Source of the DNA: Rikenellaceae bacterium
Lineage (GTDB): Bacteria; Bacteroidota; Bacteroidia; Bacteroidales; Rikenellaceae
DNA length: 64,000 nucleotides
Direction: 5' to 3'
NCBI GenBank assembly: GCA_015059715.1
Contig: SUZV01000001.1
Location: forward strand, 124,001 to 188,000
Made by a program: the position numbers and the translations under genes. Of this stretch, positions 18,441 through 27,229 are shown one piece after another (the stretch's first letter is position 1; every line of letters begins with the position of its first letter). Under the pieces are notes generated by a model. The model saw only the letters and a list, made by a program, of their open reading frames with translations, had not been told where the DNA came from and ran no database searches.

Positions 18441-19100
18441 TTAGAATGTTACGCCCGCCTCGACGTAGAATGCATTGTTACCAGCCTTGAACATCGTAAC
18501 ATCCGCAGCGTTCACCCATTCGAGATTCTGGGCCACCATGCCAAGGCCAAAGTTAAACTTCGAGATATTAAGGCCTGCGCCAAACTTCATCAGCAGGCCA
18601 CCGTTGAGCTTGCCGTAGCCCTCCTTTGTAAAGTTTGATGTGGCAACGACGTGACCACCTATGCTCACCGAGATATAGGGCTTAACGATGACCCTTGTGG
18701 GTATATATCCGCGAACATTGGCATATATAGGTATGCTCACCGAGCCCCAGGTGTCGGGCGAGCCTGCGTTGGCAATGTCGGTAGCAAGGCTTACGAGGTT
18801 GCACTCGCCATAGGCATACTGCACACCTGTGCCGATACCCGCGAAGAGGAAGTCGCCAAGGCGCACACCACCTATGACATCGAGGTATGGGCGCGACAGG
18901 TTGGTCTTTACCTTGCCGAAGTTCTTTGTAGCGAGCTTGCCGCCAGTGATAAATCCAGCGTTTACTTCGAACTGGGCCTTGACGGTTGAGGCTTTGCGGT
19001 TACGACCGTATAGCTCATCGTCGTAGCTGCCTGCAGGTGTTGATGCTATAGCAGGTATGGCCAACACAAGGGCCAAAATAAGGATAAATACTCTCTTCAT
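18441..19100 (-). CDS. Small outer-membrane beta-barrel protein
   Basis: 219 residues. A Sec signal (MKRVFILILALVLAIPAIAS) is followed by alternating hydrophobic strands rich in Gly and aromatics, ending in VEAGVTF, the terminal-Phe pattern of outer-membrane barrels. Strand-like segments include FEVNAGFITGG, YLDVIGGVRLGDFLFAGIGTGVQY and FNFGLGMVAQNLEW. It fits the broad Bacteroidetes porin-family/OmpW-like small barrel group, but I cannot name a family or substrate. It converges on the ferredoxin gene. Confidence 0.7.
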   Translation of the reverse strand: MKRVFILILALVLAIPAIASTPAGSYDDELYGRNRKASTVKAQFEVNAGFITGGKLATKNFGKVKTNLSRPYLDVIGGVRLGDFLFAGIGTGVQYAYGECNLVSLATDIANAGSPDTWGSVSIPIYANVRGYIPTRVIVKPYISVSIGGHVVATSNFTKEGYGKLNGGLLMKFGAGLNISKFNFGLGMVAQNLEWVNAADVTMFKAGNNAFYVEAGVTF

Positions 19101-19300
19101 ACTCCCATAAATATTTAAGGTGCTCGGGGCACGCTGTGCTAATTGGGTGTAAAGGTAAGAAAAATTCCATAAATGACAAATTTTACCTATACACGCTAAG
19201 AAGCTGTTTGAATATTATCTTAGAGCAATTTGCTGCGCCCTTACCGCGCTCGGCGACAAGTGCCCGACAGGACTCTTCTGTAGGTAGCGTGGCAAAACAT
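19101..19300. other. Intergenic region between divergent barrel and pullulanase genes
   Basis: Together with the pullulanase promoter this gap is 278 bp. Apart from that promoter I see no ORF with coding character, no strong hairpin and no repeat. Confidence 0.4.
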
Positions 19301-19331
19301 TTTGTAAGGAGAGAAAAAAAGTGTAAATTTG
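19301..19331 (+). promoter_or_regulatory. Pullulanase promoter
   Basis: TTTG (19301-19304), 19-bp spacer, TAAATTTG (19324-19331), with the gene starting at 19379. This is a full match to the Bacteroidales two-box promoter. Confidence 0.7.
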
Positions 19332-19378
19332 CATAGGGTATAGCCATAACTACGCAAATAACCAAACACAATACAATT

Positions 19379-21352
19379 ATGAAACTACGAAAACTTGCAA
19401 CACGCTGCGCCGCCATTGTGGCTGCCATAGCATCTGTAGCCTGCACAACGGAGCAGCCCTCAGAACAGAGCGACAACACTCCCACAACGCCTATCTGCGA
19501 GATGAAGTATAGCCCCGAGGCTACGCTCTTCGAACTATGGTCGCCCGATGCCGAGCGCGTAGTGTTGCGCCTATATAAAGGCGACGACGTGGTAAGCAAG
19601 CAGGAGATGCAGCGCGCAGAGAGAGGCCTGTGGCGAGCAACTGCCGAGGGCGACAACAAGGGCCTATACTACACCTTCCAGGTTACAATCGATGGTAAGG
19701 AGCTGAGCGAAACGGCAGGTATCTTCGCACGTGCCCTCGATGTGAATGGCAATAGAGGTGCTATAATAGATATGCGCGACACCGACCCCGAGGGTTGGAG
19801 CGAAGATAAGACCTTGGAGATTGCCCCCGAGGATATAGTGATTTACGAGATGCACTACCGCGATATGACGGCACACGCCTCGGCAGGAAGTAGCTACCCG
19901 GGTAAATATATAGGTATGGCCCAGCGCGGAACACGCTCGCCCGAGGGGCTTGCTACGGGCATTGACCACCTCGTAGAGCTCGGCGTAACGCACGTACACC
20001 TACTCCCAACGGCCGACTTCGGCTCGATAGATGAGTCGCAGCCCTCGGAGCAGTACAACTGGGGTTATGAGCCCAAGAACTACAACACCCCCGAGGGCAC
20101 GTACTCAACAGACCCAGCTACACCCGAGGTGCGCATACGCGAGTTTAAGAGCTTGGTAAAGGCGATGCACGACGCAGGCCTTGCCGTAGTCCTCGACGTG
20201 GTATACAACCATACCACAAACACAGCAAATTGCGGCTTTGAGCTCACCGTGCCAGGCTACTTCTACCGTATGCGCGAGGATGGCACCTTCGCCGATGGCT
20301 CGGGATGCGGCAACGAGACGGCAAGCGAGCGTCCTATGATGCGCAAATATATGGTCGAGTCGCTCGAATACTGGGTGAAGGAGTACCATATCGACGGCTT
20401 CCGCTTCGACCTTATGGCTATTCACGACATCGAGACCATGAACCTCATACGCTCGCGCCTTGAGGAGATAAATCCCAATATCTTGCTATATGGCGAGGGC
20501 TGGGCAGCACAAGCACCCCTCTACGACGAGAGTAAGCTCGCCTTTAAGCGTTATACTCACCGTATGCCAGGCATAGGTGCCTTCTCGGACGATATACGTA
20601 ACGCGCTGCGTGGCACGCTCGACCTCTCGCAGGGTGGATTTATACATGGCGTGGCTGGCAATAAGGAGGCCCTCAAGTTAGGTATCGTGGGAGGTATCGT
20701 ACACCCCGAGGTGAACCATAGCGAGGCGGCATGGTGTCAGTCACCACGTCAGCATATAAGCTATGTCACCTGCCACGACGACCACAACCTGCGTGACCGC
20801 CTTGAGCACCTCTCACCTAATGCCCCAGAGAGTGAGCTGCTACAGATGGTGCGCCTCGCTCAGATGGGCGTATTTACATCGCAGGGTATCCCCTTTATCT
20901 TCTGTGGCGAGGAGATGTATCGCTCGAAGCTCGGCGAGAAGAACACATACAACCTCCCCGATAAGTATAACGCCATCGACTGGTCGCTTAAGAGCCAGTA
21001 TGCCGACTTGGTGGCCTTCCACAGGGGCCTTATAGCGATGCGTAAGGCGCATCCAGCATTCTCGCTTGGCGAGGCTGTGGCGGTGCGTAACCACCTGCGT
21101 TTTATCGAGAGTGACAATGAGGCTGCTGTAGGCTTCGTACTATATGACCTTAAGGGCATAGACTCTGCCGAGAGCATTGTAGTCCTTATGAATGGCTCGC
21201 GCGAGGCTGTAGAGTTCGACATCCCCAAGGCTACCTATAAGTGGATATACGATGGCGAGAATATCTCGTCGCGTGGAATAGGCCGCCTCGATGCCTCAAG
21301 TGGTAAGATTGTCGTAGCTCCCATATCGGGTATAATTCTCGCGCAGTACTAA
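19379..21352 (+). CDS. Type I pullulanase, GH13 lipoprotein
   Basis: 657 residues. The signal ends at lipobox IASVAC (Cys22), so it is a surface or periplasmic lipoprotein. A short N-terminal CBM48-like domain (about 42-125, FELWSPDAERVVLRLY) precedes the GH13 barrel. The pullulanase signature YNWGYEPKNYNTPEG (226-240) is present, with VVLDVVYNHTT (region I), GFRFDLM (nucleophile Asp344), LYGEGW (acid/base Glu373) and TCHDDHN (Asp467). It should cleave alpha-1,6 branches of pullulan, amylopectin or glycogen. No susCD pair is adjacent. It has its own promoter and terminator. Confidence 0.92.
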   Translation: MKLRKLATRCAAIVAAIASVACTTEQPSEQSDNTPTTPICEMKYSPEATLFELWSPDAERVVLRLYKGDDVVSKQEMQRAERGLWRATAEGDNKGLYYTFQVTIDGKELSETAGIFARALDVNGNRGAIIDMRDTDPEGWSEDKTLEIAPEDIVIYEMHYRDMTAHASAGSSYPGKYIGMAQRGTRSPEGLATGIDHLVELGVTHVHLLPTADFGSIDESQPSEQYNWGYEPKNYNTPEGTYSTDPATPEVRIREFKSLVKAMHDAGLAVVLDVVYNHTTNTANCGFELTVPGYFYRMREDGTFADGSGCGNETASERPMMRKYMVESLEYWVKEYHIDGFRFDLMAIHDIETMNLIRSRLEEINPNILLYGEGWAAQAPLYDESKLAFKRYTHRMPGIGAFSDDIRNALRGTLDLSQGGFIHGVAGNKEALKLGIVGGIVHPEVNHSEAAWCQSPRQHISYVTCHDDHNLRDRLEHLSPNAPESELLQMVRLAQMGVFTSQGIPFIFCGEEMYRSKLGEKNTYNLPDKYNAIDWSLKSQYADLVAFHRGLIAMRKAHPAFSLGEAVAVRNHLRFIESDNEAAVGFVLYDLKGIDSAESIVVLMNGSREAVEFDIPKATYKWIYDGENISSRGIGRLDASSGKIVVAPISGIILAQY

Positions 21353-21382
21353 CCCTGCATCTATCTCTCCACCACCAACCTC

Positions 21383-21426
21383 TTTGGGGCATGCTAAGCT
21401 ACTTTTTAGTATGCCCCAAATTTTTG
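21383..21426 (+). terminator. Intrinsic terminator after pullulanase gene
   Basis: Near-perfect 15-bp arms TTTGGGGCATGCTAA (21383-21397) and TTAGTATGCCCCAAA (21406-21420) are followed by TTTTTG. Confidence 0.88.
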
Positions 21427-21428
21427 TG

Positions 21429-21458
21429 TTGTGAATTTAAACCTTTTTCGTATATTTG
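21429..21458 (+). promoter_or_regulatory. Promoter of the TPR regulator
   Basis: TTG (21429-21431), 19-bp spacer, TATATTTG (21451-21458). It directly follows the terminator tail and lies inside the longest possible reading frame of the next gene, so translation should start downstream of it. Confidence 0.6.
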
Positions 21459-21463
21459 CACTC

Positions 21464-23170
21464 GTGAAGAGGTTGTTACGACATATAGACAAGCAGGCAA
21501 GTAAGGCCCTATGCCATAGAGTGATGCTATGTGGCGTGGCTCTTGCTGCCATGGCTATGCTCCTTGTATCTTGCGACGATGACTTGGAGCTAACCGCAGC
21601 AATTGAAAGGGCCGAGAGCATAGCCAAAGAGAGGCCCAAGGAGGCTCTCGATATTATCTCGAAGATAGATAGAGGCACTATAGAGAGCGAAGAGCTGATG
21701 GCTTATTATGCCTTGGTATATAGCGAGGTGTGCTATCAAAATCGTATGCTCATAAGCTCCGACTCGCTAACCCGCGTAGCTGTAGCATACTACGACAAGG
21801 CGGAGAACCAGCATCTACGTGCCAGGGCTTACTATCAGCATGGCATGACACTGCAACTCTCGGGTGCAAACCCCGAGGCTATATTGGCCCTTAACGAGGC
21901 CCTTAAATCGCTCCAATATTGCAACGATAACCACCTTAAGGGTGTGGTATATAGAACGCAGGGCGATATATATCGTGCAAGCTATCTCAACCACAACAGC
22001 TACGACGCATATGTTGAGGCACTACGCTGTTTCGAGCAGGAGAAACTGCCATATCATACGCACTACACCCTATATAACATGGGTCAGGCAGCACTGAAGA
22101 TGCAGCAGCCTGAGCTCGCCGAAGAGCTCTTCGTGGATGCGCGTAACTACGCCATAGAGTCAGGAAATAGAGATTTCCTCTGCCCTGTGCTGCACGAAAT
22201 ATGCGAGATATACTATCTTCTCGGCGATAAGGAGAAGTTCGCCGAGACGGTAGATATGTTCCAGCGTTACGACTGCGTGTTATGGCTCGTGTCGCATTAC
22301 AACGCGATGAAGGCCATTGCCCTGTCAAATAGTGGCAATCACGAGGAGGCAAAGCACTATGTGAAGCTCGCTGCGGCAGACCCTACATACGACGTATATG
22401 CTGTAGAGCGTGCAAACTATGTCATCTGTAGAAACGAGGGCGATAGCGAGGGTATGGTATATTGGCTGACCGAGATTAACAAACGCCTTAACAATGAGCT
22501 AAATGCCGCAACCGAGCAGCCCGTAATGAACTACCAGCTCGACCTGCTAAATGTAACTATGGAGCGTGACAAGCAACGAATGCACAACATGCAGCAGAGA
22601 ACGCTTGCCATATACTCGCTTGTCGCGATAGTCATCGCTGTGCTCATAGCGATAATGGTGCATCGTCGCAAGAGGCAGAAGCGCGACATACAGCACTATA
22701 TGGAGACTATTCACGAGCTACAGCTCACGCGCCAGGATAGCAACGAGACGCTATCGGATGCCGTAGATAGGCTCTATAACGACCGACTTAAGGACCTCAA
22801 CTCGCTCTGCGAGACATATTACGAACATAGCGATACGGCACGCCATACGGCCAAGGTCTTTGAGCAGGTACGCCAGACCATAGAGGCTATAAAGAGTGAC
22901 GAGGGTAGACTAACCGAGCTTGAGAGCTTGGTAAATAGCTGTCGTGGGGGACTTATGTCGAAGCTGCGTAGCCAGTGCCCTAAGCTCAACGAGCGCGAGA
23001 TAAAGGTGGCGTTATATAGCTTTGCTGGTTTTTCTTCGCGAGCAATATGTGTCTTTGTCGATAGTAACCCTACGGCATTGTCGAAATTGAAGTATCGTAT
23101 CAAAACAAAAATCAAGGAGAGCGGTGCTGAGGATGCCGAAATGCTAATCTCGGCTATTAGTGACCGTTAG
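21464..23170 (+). CDS. TPR-repeat transmembrane regulator with C-terminal helix-turn-helix-like domain
   Basis: 568 residues with the GTG start chosen here; ATG 21524 is the main alternative. Both keep the lipobox-like MLCGVALAAMAMLLVSC. TPR-like helices fill about residues 40-360 (for example AYYQHGMTLQLSGANPEAIL, YTLYNMGQAALKMQQPELAE). A single membrane span (YSLVAIVIAVLIAIMVH) is followed by a coiled coil and a C-terminal domain, CPKLNEREIKVALYSFAGFS, whose helices resemble LuxR-type helix-turn-helix sequences. This architecture (TPR outside, span, HTH-like inside) is common in Bacteroidetes and is thought to sense envelope or nutrient signals. Target genes are unknown; the adjacent pullulanase is a guess. 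Confidence 0.75.
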   Translation: MKRLLRHIDKQASKALCHRVMLCGVALAAMAMLLVSCDDDLELTAAIERAESIAKERPKEALDIISKIDRGTIESEELMAYYALVYSEVCYQNRMLISSDSLTRVAVAYYDKAENQHLRARAYYQHGMTLQLSGANPEAILALNEALKSLQYCNDNHLKGVVYRTQGDIYRASYLNHNSYDAYVEALRCFEQEKLPYHTHYTLYNMGQAALKMQQPELAEELFVDARNYAIESGNRDFLCPVLHEICEIYYLLGDKEKFAETVDMFQRYDCVLWLVSHYNAMKAIALSNSGNHEEAKHYVKLAAADPTYDVYAVERANYVICRNEGDSEGMVYWLTEINKRLNNELNAATEQPVMNYQLDLLNVTMERDKQRMHNMQQRTLAIYSLVAIVIAVLIAIMVHRRKRQKRDIQHYMETIHELQLTRQDSNETLSDAVDRLYNDRLKDLNSLCETYYEHSDTARHTAKVFEQVRQTIEAIKSDEGRLTELESLVNSCRGGLMSKLRSQCPKLNEREIKVALYSFAGFSSRAICVFVDSNPTALSKLKYRIKTKIKESGAEDAEMLISAISDR

Positions 23171-23174
23171 TCGT

Positions 23175-23292
23175 TGATTATCAATCTGTTATACCTAATA
23201 TCCCGCTATACACTTTTCGGTGCTCGTAACTTGCTGATTATCAGGCTCGGGAAAATTTCCAAAAATTTTATTTTTCAACACATTGATTATCA
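23175..23292 (+). repeat. Three TGATTATCA palindromic boxes
   Basis: The odd palindrome TGATTATCA occurs at 23175-23183, 23235-23243 and 23284-23292, spaced 60 and 49 bp, upstream of the orphan promoter at 23335. They could be operator sites for a dimeric regulator. No regulator is known to me for this box. Confidence 0.5.
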
Positions 23293-23334
23293 GGGTGTTA
23301 AAAAACGCTTTGCGAAAACTTTTTGACCATAAAA

Positions 23335-23366
23335 TTTGGCTACATTTGGGTGAATACCTACCTTTG
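23335..23366 (+). promoter_or_regulatory. Orphan promoter with no following gene
   Basis: TTTG (23335-23338), 20-bp spacer, TACCTTTG (23359-23366), a full consensus match. Transcription would start near 23373 and run through a region without a credible ORF. Confidence 0.6.
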
Positions 23367-23372
23367 CAATAG

Positions 23373-23630
23373 GCAAACAGGAGAGTAGGACCTATTAAAG
23401 CTTGGTCGATAAGGCGGTTTTGCAATCAGCGTTTTATGGTCTTTTCTGTTGCCTTAGGTTGTGCTTATTTAAGCGCGGCGAGCCTACAAAAGAGATGATA
23501 CTACACCTTGGTGTGACTATTGCTAAGGAGTGTACAAAGATATATTTGGTTAATGTAATATTTGAGTGTGTCCGCGAAGCTACGCAACCTCTTCCCCACG
23601 TGAGTAGAAGAGATTTGCGTAGCTCGCATT
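23373..23630 (+). ncRNA. Candidate structured non-coding RNA
   Basis: Downstream of the orphan promoter, AGGCAAACAG (23371-23380) can pair with CTGTTGCCT (about 23446-23454) to close a domain. Next come an AGG...GUGCUU/AAGCGC...CCU hairpin (23455-23484), ACACC/GGTGT near 23503-23514, and a long hairpin GCTACGCAACCTCTT / AAGAGATTTGCGTAGC (23579-23593 with 23608-23623) followed by TCGCATTTTATC. An 83-codon frame exists here but has a TTG start and no recognisable protein character. A 6S-like RNA or untranslated regulatory RNA is possible; family not assigned. The 3' boundary is uncertain. Confidence 0.35.
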
Positions 23631-23699
23631 TTATCCCCTCGGCTACGAAATAAGTGGCTTATGGGCTCAGTCGTAAATTTGTCTCATAGGCTTACATCG

Positions 23700-24980
23700 T
23701 TACTTGTCGTACTTATCACCCCAAAGTGTGCGCATACGCTCCGCAATTTTCGCCTCGTGCATATTCTGCTCGTTAGGCGTATAGAAGCGTGTGCCACTGA
23801 GACTGTCGGGAAGGAACTCCTGAGCGACGAAGTTGCCAGCATAGCTATGGGCATACTTATAGTCGGCACCATAGCCCAACTTATCCATAAGCTTCGTAGG
23901 AGCGTTTCTTAGGTGCAAAGGCACAGGGCGGTTCGTGGTGTCGTGCTCGACCATATGTAGAGCCTTGTTTATAGCCTCATAGGCCGAGTTGCTCTTAGCA
24001 CTTGTGGCCAAGTATATCGTAGTCTCGGCAAGCGTAATACGCGCCTCGGGCATGCCTATCTTATGTACGGTGTCGAAGCAGGCATTGGCCAAGAGAAGCG
24101 CATTGGGGTTGGCAAGACCTATATCCTCCGAGGCCAGGATAACCAGCCTGCGAGCAATAAATCGCGGCTCCTCGCCACCTGCAAGCATGCGTGCCAAGTA
24201 GTAGATGGCAGCATTCGGATCGCTGCCACGCACAGACTTGATAAAGGCCGAGATAACGTCGTAGTGCTGCTCGCCAGACTTGTCGTAGAGGGCGATATTC
24301 TGTTGTAGCGACTCGGTGACCTTGCTATCATCGATGATAACCTTGCCCTCGGTAGCACCTACGATGATGTCGAGGATGTTGAGCAGCTTACGGGCATCAC
24401 CCCCCGAGAAGCGAAAGAGGGCCTCGGTCTCGACAACCTCAATGTCGCGCTTGATAAGCTCCGAATCGGTTGTCAGGGCGCGGTTAAGGAGCGTGCTTAG
24501 CTCGTCATCATCCATAGGCTTGAGTACATAGACCTGGCAGCGGCTCAAGAGTGGCGAGATAACCTCAAACGAGGGGTTCTCCGTAGTAGCTCCTATCAGC
24601 GTGACGATGCCCTGCTCGACAGCCCCCAGCAGAGAGTCCTGCTGAGACTTATTGAAGCGGTGAATCTCGTCGATAAACAGAAAGGCGGGGCGAGCATTGA
24701 AGAGGTGCTGATTCTTAGCCTTATCGATAACCTCGCGGACATCCTTAACGCCAGACGTTACGGCCGAGAGGGTATAGAAGGGGCGGTCGAGAGCCGTAGC
24801 CACAATCTTTGCCAGCGTAGTCTTGCCAACGCCAGGAGGTCCCCACAGTATGAACGAGGGGACACTTCCCGAGGCTATGAAGCGGCGAAACACGCCACTC
24901 TCGCCCACAAGGTGGCTCTGCCCTATGTAGTCGTCGAGACTCTGTGGGCGCAGACGCTCGGCCAATGGTTGGTGTGACAT
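23700..24980 (-). CDS. rarA: Replication-associated recombination protein A (AAA+ ATPase)
   Basis: 426 residues, normal for RarA/MgsA. Begins MSHQPLAERLRPQSLDDYIGQSHLV. Walker A is WGPPGVGKTTLAKIVA, Walker B FLFIDEIHRFNKSQQD, sensor 1 IGATTENPSFEV, and the arginine-finger region SPLLSRCQVY. The C-terminal MgsA domain (SDPNAAIYYLARMLAGGEEPRFIARRL) is complete. It acts at stalled replication forks with RecA and SSB. It stands alone on the minus strand, 115 bp from the permease gene. Confidence 0.96.
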   Translation of the reverse strand: MSHQPLAERLRPQSLDDYIGQSHLVGESGVFRRFIASGSVPSFILWGPPGVGKTTLAKIVATALDRPFYTLSAVTSGVKDVREVIDKAKNQHLFNARPAFLFIDEIHRFNKSQQDSLLGAVEQGIVTLIGATTENPSFEVISPLLSRCQVYVLKPMDDDELSTLLNRALTTDSELIKRDIEVVETEALFRFSGGDARKLLNILDIIVGATEGKVIIDDSKVTESLQQNIALYDKSGEQHYDVISAFIKSVRGSDPNAAIYYLARMLAGGEEPRFIARRLVILASEDIGLANPNALLLANACFDTVHKIGMPEARITLAETTIYLATSAKSNSAYEAINKALHMVEHDTTNRPVPLHLRNAPTKLMDKLGYGADYKYAHSYAGNFVAQEFLPDSLSGTRFYTPNEQNMHEAKIAERMRTLWGDKYDK

Positions 24981-25095
24981 ATAGCTACAGGAAGATTCTA
25001 TAAATTAGTAAATACTCTATTCGTTGTCGGGGATATATAGGATAAACGGAGTCTCTACTACACCCAAAGTGTGGGACGTAGGGCGTTGCCGCCTG

Positions 25096-26439
25096 TTAGT
25101 GTGCCATATCGCTTATCTTGCTACGGTCGTGCTTATAGCGGAACAGAATCATAAATAGCAGCGCAACAACGAGGGCATAGCCAGCGAAGATAAACCACGT
25201 AGACTGCCATCCATTAGCAAACTCGGGGCGCGAGACGAGGTGTCCTGCCTCCCAGGTGCAGAAGTGGTCTACCACCTTACCTGCGATATAGGTGCCCACA
25301 GAGGCTCCAATGCCGTTGGTCATAAGCATAAATAGTCCCTGAGCACTGCCCTGCATACTCTTGGGTGCCTCCTGCTGTACGAACATAGCTCCCGATACGT
25401 TGAAGAAGTCGAAGGCCACGCCATACACTATGCACGAGAGGATGAGTGCCGCAATGCCCAAGATAGTCTCGGTGCTGCCAAGACCGAAAAGACCAAAGCG
25501 CAGCACCCACGCAAACATAGCAATGAGCATAACTCTCTTAATGCCAAAGCGGATGAGGAAGAACGAGGTGAGCAGGATGCACAACGCCTCGGATATCTGC
25601 GATAGCGACACAAGCATCGTGGGGTTCTTGGCAAACCAACTCTCCGACACCGCCGAGAAGCTCTCGATATATGGCGTAGCAAAGCCATTGGTAATCTGCA
25701 AAGATACACCCAGCAGCATAGAGAAGATAAAGAACATAGCCATAGTCTTCGACTTAAACAGCGCAAAGGCATCGAGACCCAGACGCTGAGCAAGGCTCTT
25801 CTTCTCGTCGCTCTGGCTCAGAGGACACTCTGGAAGTGTGAACGAGTAGAGGCCAAGCACGATGCCGAGAACGCCACATACTACAAGCTGCATGTATGTC
25901 TGCTGTGCCGAAGCCGAGAGGCCGAATGATAGGCTATTGACTAACCACATAGAGGCTATAAAGCCTACGGTGCCGAGTGTGCGGATAGGTGGAAAGGCCT
26001 TGACAAAGTCGAGTCCCGAGCGTGTGAGTGTGCCAAAGGCCACAGTGTTAGATAGTGCAATGGTAGGCATATAGAAGGCTACGCTTAGCACGTAGGGGAT
26101 AAATACTGGCCATATATCGGCTATGTAGGATGCATTGTCAGCATTCTGAGCTGCTAACTGCGTAGCCTCGTAGCCAAAGTAGGCGGCAACAAGCATAAAG
26201 CCTCCTGCCAAGAGGTGCGATAGTCCCAGCAGACGCTGTGGCTGAACATACTTGTCGGCAATAATGCCCATAATCGCAGGCATAAAGATTGAAACGATAC
26301 CCTGTGCAATGTAGAACCACGAGATGTAGTCGCCCAATCCTACCTTGCCCAAAAACTGTCCTACGCACGTAAGGTATGAACCCCATACGGCAAACTGTAG
26401 GAAGTTCATGATGATAAGTCGTGACTTGATGCTATTCAT
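25096..26439 (-). CDS. MFS permease of the nucleoside:H+ symporter family (NupG-like)
   Basis: 447 residues with about twelve membrane spans. The N-terminus MNSIKSRLIIMNFLQFAVWGSYL and the motif GIIADKYVQPQRLLGLSHLLAGG are those of NHS/NupG-type nucleoside permeases, common in Bacteroidales. The substrate is inferred as nucleosides from family resemblance; sugar transport cannot be excluded. The predicted promoter -7 box is 50 bp upstream, facing away from tRNA-Gln. Confidence 0.85.
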   Translation of the reverse strand: MNSIKSRLIIMNFLQFAVWGSYLTCVGQFLGKVGLGDYISWFYIAQGIVSIFMPAIMGIIADKYVQPQRLLGLSHLLAGGFMLVAAYFGYEATQLAAQNADNASYIADIWPVFIPYVLSVAFYMPTIALSNTVAFGTLTRSGLDFVKAFPPIRTLGTVGFIASMWLVNSLSFGLSASAQQTYMQLVVCGVLGIVLGLYSFTLPECPLSQSDEKKSLAQRLGLDAFALFKSKTMAMFFIFSMLLGVSLQITNGFATPYIESFSAVSESWFAKNPTMLVSLSQISEALCILLTSFFLIRFGIKRVMLIAMFAWVLRFGLFGLGSTETILGIAALILSCIVYGVAFDFFNVSGAMFVQQEAPKSMQGSAQGLFMLMTNGIGASVGTYIAGKVVDHFCTWEAGHLVSRPEFANGWQSTWFIFAGYALVVALLFMILFRYKHDRSKISDMAH

Positions 26440-26489
26440 AATCAGCGAGTTTTATATGTTATATTGTTACTTTTTTGCAAAAATCTTAA

Positions 26490-26497
26490 CAAAGGTA
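26490..26497 (-). promoter_or_regulatory. -7 box for the nucleoside permease gene
   Basis: Minus-strand TACCTTTG; the -33 element is unclear. It is divergent from the tRNA-Gln promoter. Confidence 0.45.
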
Positions 26498-26518
26498 TGA
26501 AATTTTTTTACAATTTTC

Positions 26519-26549
26519 TTTGTAAATCAAAAATAATGTTCTACTTTTG
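26519..26549 (+). promoter_or_regulatory. tRNA-Gln promoter
   Basis: TTTG (26519-26522), 19-bp spacer, TACTTTTG (26542-26549), ending 20 bp before the mature tRNA. Confidence 0.7.
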
Positions 26550-26568
26550 CACCGTCAAACGGAACTAT

Positions 26569-26639
26569 TGGGCTATGGTGTAATGGTAACACTACAGATT
26601 CTGGTCCTGTCATTCTTGGTTCGAATCCAGGTAGCCCAA
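26569..26639 (+). tRNA. tRNA-Gln (anticodon CTG)
   Basis: 71-nt cloverleaf without encoded CCA. The acceptor TGGGCTA pairs with TAGCCCA, discriminator A39 of the end block. D arm GTGT/ACAC, T arm CTTGG-TTCGAAT-CCAGG. The anticodon loop TTCTGGT holds CTG; the lowest anticodon-stem pair reads A-C, a mismatch. Its 3' half is repeated 330 bp downstream. Confidence 0.95.
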
Positions 26640-26702
26640 CTAAGCGGTCGAGGTATTCTCGACCGTTTTTTTGTGTGTAGTCTGGTGGCGAGTCGGGGGT
26701 GT
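26619..26702 (+). repeat. 84-bp direct repeat, copy 1 (tRNA-Gln 3' end plus terminator)
   Basis: Runs from the tRNA T-loop through the terminator to GGGGGTGT. Copy 2 is at 26949-27032; I count three mismatches in 84 bp. Confidence 0.92.
26645..26672 (+). terminator. Intrinsic terminator of tRNA-Gln
   Basis: CGGTCGAG/CTCGACCG stem with loop GTATT, followed by seven T. Confidence 0.88.
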
Positions 26703-26948
26703 AGTCTGGTGGCGAGTTGGGGGGTGTTTCACACCCCTTGCTTGTACGGTGGCGTTGCCATGATGCAAGCATCAGTCATCGCCACCATACAATCAGTGCA
26801 ATGCACTCCTCTCGCCACCACTTATGGCGGTGTTCCTTATCGTTGTGCTCCCTGATTCTCACTTGTGGGTTGGTTGAGCCGATAGAGATAGTTTTATTGC
26901 TCGGGCTTGTGCCCTGCGCTATAAGGTATCGGCTCGACGGCTAAAGCC

Positions 26949-27032
26949 GTTCGAATCCAGGTAGCCCAACTAAGCGGTCGAGGTAATCTCGACCGTTTTT
27001 TTGTGTATAGCCTGGTGGCGAGTCGGGGGTGT
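26949..27032 (+). repeat. 84-bp direct repeat, copy 2 (partial tRNA-Gln and terminator)
   Basis: Duplicate of the tRNA T-loop, acceptor 3' strand and terminator, without the 5' tRNA half. It joins on its left to the hairpin ACGGCTAAAGCCGT (26937-26950). A duplicated tRNA 3' end is the classical mark of tRNA-targeted integration, but no integrase is present. Confidence 0.9.
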
Positions 27033-27144
27033 TCACCTATCGGTGACAGCTAAAGCTGTGAGGGTAGGTCGCAGGCTTCCAGCCTGCTAAAGGGTAGTGC
27101 GCAGCTAACGCTGCTAAGGGGTGGTACGCTCGCTGTTAGCGAGC
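27033..27144 (+). repeat. Array of five short hairpins, module copy A
   Basis: Consecutive perfect stems: TCACC/GGTGA (27033-27046), ACAGC/GCTGT (27046-27059), GCAGGCT/AGCCTGC (27071-27087), GCAGC/GCTGC (27101-27114), GCTCGC/GCGAGC (27128-27144). The last three are joined by linkers of the type CTAAAGGGTAG. An inverted copy is at 46177-46261. Confidence 0.85.
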
Positions 27145-27229
27145 TAAGGGGTTGTTGAATGGTTTTCGTTGTTGTGATACTCGACCTCGTAATGTCTTAT
27201 CGTCTTAAAGTCTTAATGTCCTAAAAAAT

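Noticed and set aside
23402..23653. 83-codon frame MVDKAVLQSAF...
   Set aside because: TTG start, spans hairpins and no protein character; kept as non-coding.
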